A DNA stretch of 64,000 bases from Nautilus pompilius. Taxonomy: Eukaryota; Mollusca; Cephalopoda; Nautilida; Nautilidae. Below the pieces are notes generated by a model. That model was not told where the DNA came from, did not search any database, and was given only the letters and a program-made list of their open reading frames with translations. The stretch lies in the NCBI GenBank assembly GCA_018389105.1, contig JACATO010000596.1, positions 558,001-622,000 on the forward strand. The letters are read 5' to 3'. Below, piece by piece: positions 32,420-44,300 of this stretch (within the stretch, counting starts at the first letter, position 1; each line of letters starts with the position of its first letter). Position numbers and translations under genes: made by a program.

Positions 32420-35400
32420 GGCCGCGGTAAGTCAAGAAAGCTTCGAGTGTCACGAAGAAGGGGAGTCTTTCGGAAATCTCGAGAATTCTCGTTAGTCACA
32501 TTCACTACGTTTCCCTTCTGCATATCCTCCTCACATTCTCTCTCTCTCTCTTAAAATTTTCGTTTTGATCTCACATTCAGGTAAATAACTCGGACCACTT
32601 GACAATCGCTAACCGCTCGAGTCGGCCACCAGAGAGCGCGGAAGTAGTGCGATAAACACCATCAGCCATAAAACAGCTGAGGTCACCGAAAAGATTTTTC
32701 TATCGTTTCACGCCCTCTGTTCTCGTGTAGTTCGTAGTTTAACGTAGATAGCGCAAATTATATAATTAGCCAAAATATTTTTCACAATGACTGTGAGAAG
32801 AGATTCTACAAAACATGAATTCAGAAATGTTTAACTTTATGTTAAGGATCTTTTCAAAAAAAAAAAAACACGGAATTATTTCAAACAATTTATTTTTAAA
32901 TTCCACGTTAAAAAAGACGGTTTGTTTAGCACGGTTTTAATTTATTCCATTACTGTTTGTGTTTTGGTTCCAGCACTAAATTTACTCATTACAGGTTTAC
33001 CACGTGATTAATGTGCAAAGTACAGCTAAGTGTTTCCAGATCGACAGCTCAGAGACTGCCATCTCGTTTTCGAGCTAAGTAATGGTAAAAAAGTTGACAT
33101 CTTAGCTTAACTATGACGCACACACGGTTGTTTATGCTCTTCACGATTGAAGAGAGCGATGACGTCACCACACATTTGAGAAGTGTCAGAAGTTTAAGAC
33201 CTAGGTGAAATAATTCATTAATGGAGTAAATTAAGTCTGTATATCATTTCAGTGGTACCTCCATTTGTTATACATTACTGATTAGATTTACATAAGACAA
33301 AAATAAATACACTGACGTAGTGGTGTCTGCTGCGCTTTCTACAGTAGACTAGAAAAGGTAAATTTCTTACTTAAAAATCTACAACATGGGAGATAATTCT
33401 ACAGGCGCATCAGGAAGGTTTCAAAATAATCTGCTTGTCATACGAGATTCTTTCCAAAGAATTTACGCGACAAGAAATATTAAGAACAATAAGGGATTAG
33501 TTTTGTATCAGTAATTATTCTTGCATAAAATGAATTAACACAATCATGTAATGTTTTGGTAATTCATCAAAATAACTGATGTTTACTATCGATTGAAAGA
33601 AAAATTTTACATTTGCAATTTAAAGGTAAGAAAACTTTCTCCAAGATTAGCGTACAACGAATATTTACATAATGTTTCTGTGATAAATCATTAAGTTTAC
33701 TTTATATCCAATTGTCTATTTATTTACTGTTGTTGTTGTTGTTTGTTTAATTAAAAATTTATATATATATAAATTAAATTATTATATTTCTAATTGCAAA
33801 TATAATATAAAATCACTGGAAACTTATGTATCTTTATTTAGCCTTTTATACCTCGTGCACAAACTTTGCATCATCTATAATCTTTACTCTCTAATATATA
33901 AATGGACGTCCCTAGTTATTAATTGTACCGGATTTTCCTTTTCATTATTATTTTTTAAAATTTATACTAATCTTCTATTAACTGATCGGTTCACTCTCGT
34001 TTTGACTGTCAGCCTGTACTTTTATTTACAGACTATATAAGCAATATTTATAAGAAAATAATTTAGTTTTCATAAATTTATTTATATACATTTTTTTTCC
34101 ATTTTATTTTTCCAAATTATTTTTATATCTGTATTGTAATGAAGGTATGCCAATTTTATTTTATATGAAAAAATGTTTTAATTTACTCATGTATTTTATA
34201 ATAATTGTTCGAAAAATTCAAATATTATCATACTTGTCAACTCTGATTTACACTAATAAATATTCAGTAACAGTAAACCCTTGTATTTGTTTTGTTTTTA
34301 TAACTATTTTTTTTTAAATAAATTTTTCTGAAGATGTTTCTAATATGAAAACCTTTTCTTATTCACCGTATTAGACGATTTATTTGGTAGAGTAATAGCC
34401 ACTAATTGAAACAAAAAATCGTCTTTTTTTTTTTTTACAATGTAAGGGAGAGCACCCATATTATTTTAATACAAAAGTAGTGTCCTCTTTACAAATATTC
34501 ATTAATGCTTCTACACTGTTTTGAATAAAGTCGTTTAAAAACTTTAATCGAATTGCCAGTACGTTCGCCATAGCAGCAAATTGTTTATTTGTTTATTTTT
34601 TGTGACATTTATTTGCACAAATGGTTTATCAATATCTTTTCATTCGTCCACGCTCTAAAAATAAATGATAATACGAGTTGTCTCCCGTAGATTGTAAGTC
34701 TCAGAACAACGAGTCTTTGAATGAAAATGAAAACATGGAAACGTAAAGCAATTGCAAATCAAAAAATTCCCAAGAAAAGAGAGTTTACATCGATAAATAG
34801 ACTGTCCCGGAAATAGTTAGAGACAGGTACTTCTTTGTTTTGATTACTTAAGCAAGCGGTCTCCACATGTGACGTCATTTCCGTTGTGGATAGGCGCCGG
34901 AGAATGAGATGAATGGACAGCGTTCACGAGTGACGTCACCGGCTGCGATAATTTCCTTCCGTAGCCGAGAACCCCTATACTCTCTGGTCACGGCACCGTG
35001 AGTGTAAGAACTATAGACAGCCCCGATCATCGAACTTCGATACTTTCCACGGGAACTGTCATAAATTCAATAATGATGTGACCATAAATCAGCTGACGCG
35101 GGTAATTAAAGATAACCTGGCGTTCTGCGAACCCTTTCTTCTGGGCAGTTCTGGATCTGCTGGTGCCATTCCTTCCCAGAATCTTAGAGATATGCTCCAC
35201 CTGGCTTAACCTTCTGGTTAATAATGCCAGAAAAAGAAGGACTCTTCGGTGATTATAGCCACGACTCCTACAAGCATGGCGCCGGACTGCCATTTATGGA
35301 TGGGTCAACAGAACCACATTAAAGTATCAGACTTACCCGCTTTAGGCACCGATGTCAGCGGTGAGGCCTGGCAACGGTGCTGCATTAGATCAGCTAAACT

Positions 35401-37590
35401 GCTTGAAAGAGAGCGTTAGTGTATTTAATCTCAGTAACAGAATTATACATTAATGGAATAGTAAAAGACCAGTATTCTACGTTACCTTTTCTTTATGTTT
35501 CACGACTCCTCGCGACGTTCGCGCAGCAGGCGAGAACAGAACGACCCCCCTTTAACACGGCTGAGTTAGGGGGTTATAAGTTATACATCGCCAGTCGACC
35601 CCCGTCGGTCTTCTCGCCATCGTCTGCGGCTCCTTGTCTCCAAAAAAAAAAAACAAAAAAACACGCTTTCTCCCCGTTCAATCTGCAATGGCGACTCGCT
35701 GTGGCCGATCTGCGAGCTACCCTCGTTTCCCATGATTCCCCTGATGCGTTCCAACAACACGGTGACGCTGTCTTATGTCCCCCCCTTTCGCTATTTGTTC
35801 CCGCACGTGACAAAGGGAACGAGGCCACTGGCTGCGCAATTCCTCGGAATCGATTCGGATTTATGGCGACCGCTGCTGAGAATGACGCCGAAAGGTCACG
35901 TGCCCGACTATTTCTTGAGGCAGCTAAATAAGTGGAGAAGAGCGACATCTATACGCGACAAAAACAGTCAGAATCGAGAAGCGGGCTTCTTTGAACCTAA
36001 ACTCATTATGTTGGTGGATTGAGCGTCGACGAGAGTGGTTCATTTTAATCTTGCGTCACCTGGCGGCGAGTAATGCACAAGCAGTTCCAAGAGAGAGAGA
36101 GAGAGAGACCCGCCCCCAGTACGTTGACGTGCGCCGCTCGATGTTGACGAATGTTTAGTCTCGTGGAAGGCGACAGGTGAAGTCACACGGCTCATCAGGT
36201 GTGGGCAGCGCTGACACAGCACCGTATAACTGGTTCCCCCCCCCCAGACGATAACGCAATCCTTTATGAATGGAAGACTTCTGTGAATTAGCAAATGAAC
36301 TGTCGCCAGGATTTTTCCCACCATTCAAGCCACTAGGCCACTGGGTATTGATTCTTCAGCCCCAGCGGCTGAGAATAAAGGAAGCAATACATCCTGTCTT
36401 TTAAAAAAAATGACAGTTTTGACAGAAAATATACACGCATGTATGTATATAATCTGCTGTTTACGTAAAGAAAAGGACGGCGGCCCCGATTCCTTTCATG
36501 AACAGGGCCAGGCAGATTGTCAGCCCGGACCCGATACTGTAACAACAGATAAGATTACGAGACTCCTTTTTTTTGGACCGGTCTTCAAAAACCTCGGCGT
36601 CCGCAGAATAATCACAGTTAATGAGATACTGGGAATCTAACCTCGCTGCAACCTTCCATTAGCCGTAATAAGAGACGAAATAACAACACTAGCGCCACAC
36701 TCCGGCAGATGTTAGCTTTGGAGCGTTCGGAGGAGAAACTGGTGCTGATAAAAAAGAAGAAGATGTGTAAACGGTCATAAATCACGCGACCGGACCAAGA
36801 AATCCAAGGCTGCGCTCCGCCAGGAATTGCACGGCCCAACCTCATCACATCCTCAGCATCCTCCCAGTCCTCAAAACAAACAGCAAACAATGGCTTCGTT
36901 TTTTTTTCCTGTTATTCGTGTGCGATTTAAGCCGTTTTCTTTTAATCTCCGCTACTTCGATACAACTCAGTTTGCTTTACATTAAAGTTTGATTTCGCCT
37001 CGTGTTTATTTCGGTGTGTTTACATCGGTTTTACTTAACTCAAATTTAAAGTGGCCCCTTCCGCCCGAATCTTCCCTACTTTTGCAGAATCCGCAGTGAA
37101 GAGGAACCCTGGCATCATCAGTCAAGGGGTCCTTCTGACACGCTGCAGTGCCAGCGCCTTAAAAGATCAGTGTAATGCAACAAAATTTCACGCGTGTTCC
37201 TACTTTCGACTACATCTGTATTAAAAACGTTATTCTATACTCACTGACCGATTTAATCCAAAAAAGAAAAAAAAGTTCATGTTGGTTCAAAAAGCAGGAA
37301 ACAAAATATTGAAGAAATGTAATTGTTAGCACTCACCATCATGGCAAAGTTTGAGTTAATTCTATTCAGACTTAACTTTGCTAAGTGTTACGTCAATACA
37401 AAGTATCGTTATTCCCGCTCTGTTTAGCGCTTATATTAGATACGGCTAATATTTGTCTTTTTATTGTTTAAAGACTTACATTTTTAGTAATTGTTATTTA
37501 TAAATGTATGAAGTTCTCTGCTAATTGTATTCATTGATATTCGACATTTTCCAGTCATGTATAGGAACCTGACATAAGTAGTAGGTAATC
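32420..37590. other. No gene recognised
   Basis: The 3' side of the IL-17 gene and a long AT-rich stretch (about 32800-34700) hold no supported frame. A more GC-rich part (34850-36350) has two perfect TGACGTCA sites (34870 and 34931) and overlapping open frames on both strands around 35420-36020 that show no recognisable domain. It may be a promoter or unmasked repeat. The word GGGAGATAAT occurs at 33388 and GTTGTCTCCC at 34677. Confidence 0.4.
34870..34938. promoter_or_regulatory. Pair of CRE-type TGACGTCA sites
   Basis: Two perfect palindromic cAMP-response-element/ATF sites at 34870-34877 and 34931-34938 lie 61 bp apart in a GC-richer stretch. A promoter for a transcript to the right is possible, but no exon was identified to confirm it. 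Confidence 0.3.
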
Positions 37591-37599
37591 AAAGTCTGA

Positions 37600-38260
37600 A
37601 AGGACATGAATGGGGAGTTAATACTCGGCTGGTGCAGTTCTTTGCCTTATACAAGACAGCCACTGGCTGATAGATTGCGTGCACTAGACCAGCCAATTTC
37701 TGTCTGCGACGAATTGCTGTCCATTCCTGGCACAGGATATATATTAAGTTCCGGAAAATGGTTTTACTGGAACATCAGTCGAGAATAACCCACACGTGCT
37801 CAATGGGCTTCATCTCCGGTGATTAGCCAAGACAGCAGGACTGTGATGCTCTGGCTCTCTTCTCATACTCATGTTGCACCGGCGATTTGAGCTGGAGCAC
37901 CATCATCCATGAACTTAGCAGCCCGATGTTCCAATCGGAGAACGTTGAAGATTAGGGTAGAAGTTGCAGTTCCTTGGCACAGCAGCTACGACCCTTCATG
38001 GGGTCCAAATCGCATTCTACGCTGTGACAGGCAAACTACTGTATTTTATCGTGACTCTCTGATGGTTCACTGAAAAATGGTTGTCTCGTGGCTTCTCTTG
38101 AACTGGACAATCATTTTGTTAGCAGTCGAGAATGGAATTCTCAGTGTTTTGGAGACTTCTCGCCAGCGTCTACCGATATCCAATTGCCCATAGCTGTCCA
38201 TCTTCACACACCGAGGCTTCTTCTGGCCCGTACCTGTTCTTATAACTTGCAACCATTTGC
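37600..38260 (-). pseudogene. Tc1-like transposase relic
   Basis: On the minus strand the N-terminal helix-turn-helix reads DSYGQLDIGRRWREVSKTLR, then IPFSTANKMI and FKRSHETTIFQ (38067-38252), the DNA-binding paired-type domain of Tc1 transposases. The C-terminal catalytic part follows in broken frames: FMDDGAPAQIAGAT (about 37886-37915, family form F.xDDNAPAHxA), MKPIEHVWVILD (about 37780-37810, family form LNPIEHVWxxL), then CQEWTAIRRR. At least two stops and frameshifts, and a compressed centre, show it is inactive. Terminal inverted repeats were not identified. Confidence 0.75.
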
Positions 38261-38349
38261 CTGGAATGATGTCTGCTTACTTAAGTGAGCCCTCTGTACA
38301 TAGGTACTCATACCTCCACTGATTACCTTTATAGGTGTTCGGAGATTTT

Positions 38350-41300
38350 CAGCCAGGTATATAAGTATTTATACTTCTACTAATCACCTTATATACTGAT
38401 TACAATTATCAATATATATTTTTAAGTTTAGCACTCATTGCATTTAGAGATATTTGAAATTTTACACTGAGTGTACAAGATGTTTTGTTGATTTTATTTA
38501 GAATGGTAACTTTTATTCTTATAATGAATATTTTCCTTGATCATCTTTCTTCATTTACTAAACATAGTGACCCCATATCCTTTCGCTCTCAGAATGATTC
38601 TGGTGCTCAGTTGAATAACCCACCCACCCACCCCCTTTTTTTTTGCCAATTTTATTTCAATGCCGTTCAGAAAGCACTCACCTTGAACTGTCCTCGCCGA
38701 TGTTTTAAGACCTATTTTCTATCGCGGACGACTGACCAATTTACCATTTAGCCCGACTCACTTCGTTTATATGCGGCTGATGTTGCTGCCTGTAGCTCTC
38801 TTCACGCCCCTTTGTAGAATATCTGTCGGATAGGAGTCATCTTCTTATTTCGCACATATGTTTTTTCAACGAACGAAACCCTGGTAACAGACGAAATTAA
38901 TTTTATTCCAAAGGAGGAAAGAAATGAAGTCAACAATTGGAAAATTCGTTTCACAAAATGCTTATTAATGAATCGGCCTTCTCAAGTAACCAAATAAAGC
39001 TGGGCAGAAAAGAGTATAATTTGGTATTACTTAATTGAGTTGTTTCCCTCGAAGCAGGAACCACGGTAAACCACATTCAAAGGTTTTCCTATTGTGAAAT
39101 AATAAAAAAAAAATTTTTTAAATTGGAAACTTTTCCTTTCAACAAACAAATATTCCAGTGGAAAAGCAAGCGAAGTCGCGAAAGACCAACCGAGTTATCT
39201 ACCTTGTAATTTTCTTAACTGACAACGGAAACACGAGGTGTCCGACGAGGAAAGAGGAAATTCAGATGACCGGACCACGAGAGTCACGGTTTCGCGCCTG
39301 GTAAAGCTGCGGTTTCAAAGAGCGGAATTAACGTTAACCAAGGGAGCCGAAACGAAACTCCGCTGGGGCTGCAACCAAACCTAGAGCGCGGAAGTTCCGG
39401 TAATCTGGGATTTTTGAAGTTAAAAATATAATTCAGAAAAAAAAAAAATAGTTACAATCCAGATAAACTTAATCCCAATGGACTCTAGCCGAATAACCAT
39501 CGGCTTCCGCTTGCAGTGTTGTCGCCTGTGTCTGATTCTACTTTCAGTCGGTCGAAACTCGCTGGTGAAAAACAATGGCAATTGTAAATTATCCTGAAGC
39601 TCCAAGTTACCAACAGAGGAACTGCGGGGCCATCTATTTACTTGTTTCTCCGTTAGCTGGGTATGAGCTTTCGATGCTGAAAATACGTAATAGATTTAAA
39701 GCGAAAAGCCCCCTTATTTGGCTCCGCCCGTAGCGTAGCACAAAAGGGGGCGTAACTCTGAAGATCAAATAAACGAATATAAGTTTTAAAAAATCCAGTA
39801 AGTATGGATCGGGTCTGAAATCCTTTTCATCAGAGAAGGAAAGATTTTTTTTTTTTTGAAAAGTAGTTTCAGATATACAGCATTGGACAAAACAGGCAGA
39901 CACTGAGCAGCACAACAACAAGTAATGTTAGTGTTCTATTCAGCGTCTATCGTGGCTACTTTTCACATGGAAGACTCAAACTATTCTACTCTTTCCATGT
40001 GTATATACATATGTGTAATAAAAAGAATTCTTAAGGCTGAGTGATTTTAATTTTCTTCAGAATGGTTTCAGTTAAGTGTTTGTTATGGCACATTGTGGTC
40101 CGGATTGTAAAATGTGAAAGGATCGCATTATTCTGACGGTCAGAAAATCCCGTGGACCCCTTTTTTTATTTGCGATGCCAGACGCGAAATTCTTTAAATT
40201 AATCTCTCTCACAAAAAGTTTATTTGTCCTGATGTCTGTTGCTTCTTTGTACACGATCTACAATATACTCCTCTTCTCTCCGCCTGAACTGTCTACATAA
40301 GATGTACTTCTATCCGGCATGCCCGAACGTTCGTCTTAGTTGGTGAAAGGGGGGTTTATTTCGCTTCTGAATATCGTAATGACGCATTTACAACACAATC
40401 GGACCGTAAAGGGGATCGAAGTTTCTCCCAAGTCTGTTTCACGAATACTTCGATTACGACATCGCCTGTCACTACGTGCTGACGGCCACAAGGTTCAAAC
40501 CGAGGTTGATTAACATCTCCAGGAAGTGCCATCACCATTTTTACACCAGAGTAGAAATACCCTTTCCTGTACCGAAGTCAATGTATGCTGCGTACACTAC
40601 GCAAACTACTGCAGGCAAAGATAAAGATTCTGCGTCGTTATTATCCAATCGGTACTGACATGAGCACAGTGGCATCATAACAAAGATGGCGGTCTTGACA
40701 TCGTACAGTATTCGTTTTTCTTTTTAAATTTTCACGGAAAACTGGGCGGTGTCGCCGTCACCCCGCCTCCCTCCCGGCCGATCTAGAGGTTTGCATAATA
40801 TTACAGAAAATTGTCTTTATATGTTGTATCAGGGTCAGGATGATACACATTTAAAAAATAAACCTTTAAAATACTTTGTTCTGCGAAGATCACTTAATGG
40901 GTCCATATTATAGAGATTAAGTGGTCTGTTCGGACATCTTCCACGGCAGAGCCATTTGCCGCCATCGTCTGGGTGTAGCCCCGGGGAGGACCCTTTTGAC
41001 ACGCTGTTTGGGATCTTCTGTTCACCTCCGTTATTGACGTCATCGGGCTAGTTCGGGTGCCCGTCCCGCCAGTCACCGACGATCGTATTTTCTAACGGAA
41101 GACAACTCGCAGACATGACGCGGCTCCCATTGCGCACTCGTTCGCGTAGGTCTCGCCATCTGTCGTCGCGGAAAGTAGGTAAAGGGGCAGGCGATCGGGC
41201 GCGGGTCGGCAGGAAAATAATAGGCGTATGTACTTGCGTATGGGAGGGGGTGATGCACGTTGATTAATATAAAACGGAAAGAAATTCAAATAAACATATA

Positions 41301-44300
41301 CTTGTCTGCAGATGATATCCAAACACTTCGACTTCCTGTCATGCAGTTTCGTTTGTTTTCTTTTGGCGCCTGAAAAACGGTGGAAAGAATCTTTCACAAC
41401 CACAACCGGGCTAAATATGACGCGTGCTTCATTGAGAACCGCCGCTCGTGCGATGCTGGCCGAAATTCTCTAGTGCTTTCAGAAGTGCGCCGAAAAGATG
41501 GGCTCCGGCTGAAAGATCCCCACACTTCGGTTAGTAAAATAAACATGCGATGTATAGAAACTGTAAAGATATGGAACTGGCGGGTTAGCCCGCCTGATGT
41601 AGCCGTGGGGTTGGGGGGGGCTGGGAATCCATGTTCTTCTACCTGTCGTGCAGCGAAGTCCGGTGAGTCTCGATGTTGGTAGCGGACAGCCCCCCACCAT
41701 CTTCCATCACTTCACGCAGTCCCAGGAGCTAACTGAGACCATGTGTCATGCCAGGCCGCTACGCCACTTTCAAGACACCTTTCTACTACTTCTTCTTCTT
41801 CAAATAGCCCATCCTGATGAAAACCAACTCTGAGTAATTCCCTTACTCCAGTACGAATATAATTTCGATTATCTAAAGTATAATAATCTTTGAAATTAAA
41901 TGCCATCTCTTATTATTTTAATTAAGTTGAGACGAAACGTTGAAAAAAAAACAAAAATTCTTTGAATATTCTAACAATTCTAATAAACTATCATACGATA
42001 TTCGATACGCCTTAATATCTTTAGGCCTTGATTCTGACCCCATGTGGCACTTTTTTTAAATAAAAAACGTGAAATTACGGGATGTCACAACAATGTATCA
42101 TTTGCCTTAGAATACTGCATTAGAAAGAGTAATTTCAAAAAGAGAGAATTCTCAAACGCTGTATAAAATCTGCCTTTGCACCCTAACCTCAACATTCTTT
42201 TCAAAAAAATTCCCAACAAAATAACGAAGTCCAATAACTGAATTGTAAGCAGTTTCGCAAATTAATAATAAAACCTCCTGCCATTAAAAGTGAAGTAAAC
42301 AAAGACTTTTCATGTCACCCGTTCGAAGTATTACCTTATTTTCTTATACCAGCCCTTATCTACTGCTGCTAGTGAACATTTCCGCTTGTCGAAAGTAACA
42401 GCAGAAAATAAATAATAATTTACTTGGTATTTAAATATTCAGGTAGAGAAAACAGTAGCTTTGGGAGAGATATTCTACACGCTTCCCGCACTCCTTTTTG
42501 AACCGACAGAGCTGGTCACGTGACTGGTTCGTGTGGAGACCTCTGGGGGAGCAAACTCGAACGTCTAAGTAAGGTTAGTACTTCCGTCCTCGTTGTTAAT
42601 AAACAAGCCAACTTACCGAGGCAAACGGATAGGATGAACACGAACAGTATCATCGTTCTCGAATGTTTCTTGTCGCTAATAAACCGTAGAGCTGCTTGGG
42701 AACCCGACATCAACTTTACACGAGAGGTTTTATCGCGCGGCTGAAACTATTGACCTCGACGCCGAATCTGTGGAATGCTTCGCGACGTACGAAACAGCGG
42801 TGGAGACTGGCTTCGCTCCTTTGTGGAAGGCGCGCGGTAAAGGTGACAGACCTGCCTAACTGGGTACAATAAAAAAAATTAATTTTGAAAAAGTGCTACT
42901 TTGTCGGTTTTCATCTTGGCCGATGAAGGCGCAGAAGGTAAGAAAGCTATTAACATCGGCGACATGCCGGACAGTTACCATCTGTTGACTCAACTTGGGG
43001 GCCCTGGGGGCTTTGTAAATATAACATGGCTGTGTTTGAGACATATCTCTCTCTCTCTCTCTTTGTAGCTGATTAAGAAATTCTTTTGGAGACAGAAACA
43101 ACGAAGCGGCTGGCGTCGCTGAGTTCGTTTTAGCTCGCTACACCATATTTAAAAAAAAAAATCAACTACTCATCTTCAAAGAAAACAAAAAAGAATGGCT
43201 ATGAATAAATAATAATTTAGCCAAGAAGATCCTAATGCTGTTCCTGACATTGTAAATACTGAAAGGGACGAAATACTTTTTTTTTTTTAAATTCTCTTTA
43301 AAAATGGCGAGATTTATTACACTTAGTGCAGGTAATTTAAAGGGATGCTGTTCAAAATATCAGTGATTTTATTCATATATATATAGCTGTCTATTGTCAA
43401 CTTTGTCTTCATGTCGATACTCTACAATTTAAAATTTCTTCATATTTAATTTTTGGTTAAAATGTTAAAGAAGCTAATTTAATAAATGTATATTATTAAA
43501 GCTAAGTAAATTTCAAGTTTTACGTTGCTTCTTAGATTCCCTTTGTGAAACCGCATTTTAGTATTGCAAATTTTGTTAACAATAATTAATATTTTATATT
43601 AATTTTTTAAAAATCAATTATCTAAAAATGTTGCATTAAAATTTTAGTTTCTCAAAGTTATGCATCTGTAATTCAGTCCTTAATCGGTTTAGTGTAGCGT
43701 TCTCTCTTGCCGTGGTGGCGGAGGTCTCGCGCTTTCTCAGGATCACAAAGCTGATGATGAGGCGGGCTTTATTTAGCAGACAGGTGTGAACGGCGATAAA
43801 AGAACTGCTGGTGGCGTCCATTAAATTTTTGAAGCATGTTCGATAGTACAAAAAGATGGCCGTTATGCGGTCTATGAGGTCAATTTAAAGGCTCAGCAGA
43901 AGAAAAGTTCTCCTGTACCGTAACAGGTTGAGCCTGCTTGCTGAGAAGTTAGTCTGCTTTTTTCTTTCAGGAACAGAATCCGTTGGTCCTCTGCGGAGGG
44001 TAAGTGTACATCAAACCCGTTATTTTAATAAGCATTTATCTCTTCCGTTTGCACTCATTCATTTGTCTCGGTCCTGTAGACTGCAGCCGGTGAAAACTCG
44101 TCACCTGGAGACGATTTCCGTGTCCAGGCGGACAGTTCCATATTCTTGATTACTCCTATCGCGAATGTCAGTAATAGATGAATAGATAATAAGGGTACAT
44201 ATCGATATACACAACACTTGGTTTAAGATCCATCACCCTGTTAAAAAAAAACAAAACAAAGACTTTATTTGTTTAAATTTAATTCTTAATTTATGTCTTT

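Noticed and set aside
35419-36022. Overlapping frames of 170, 124 and 96 codons
   Set aside because: Several frames on both strands are open at once in a GC-richer patch, with no recognisable domain or splice support.
43972-43999. 28-bp micro-exon between CTTTCAG and GTAAGTG
   Set aside because: Splice-like signals alone; no neighbouring exon or coding context.
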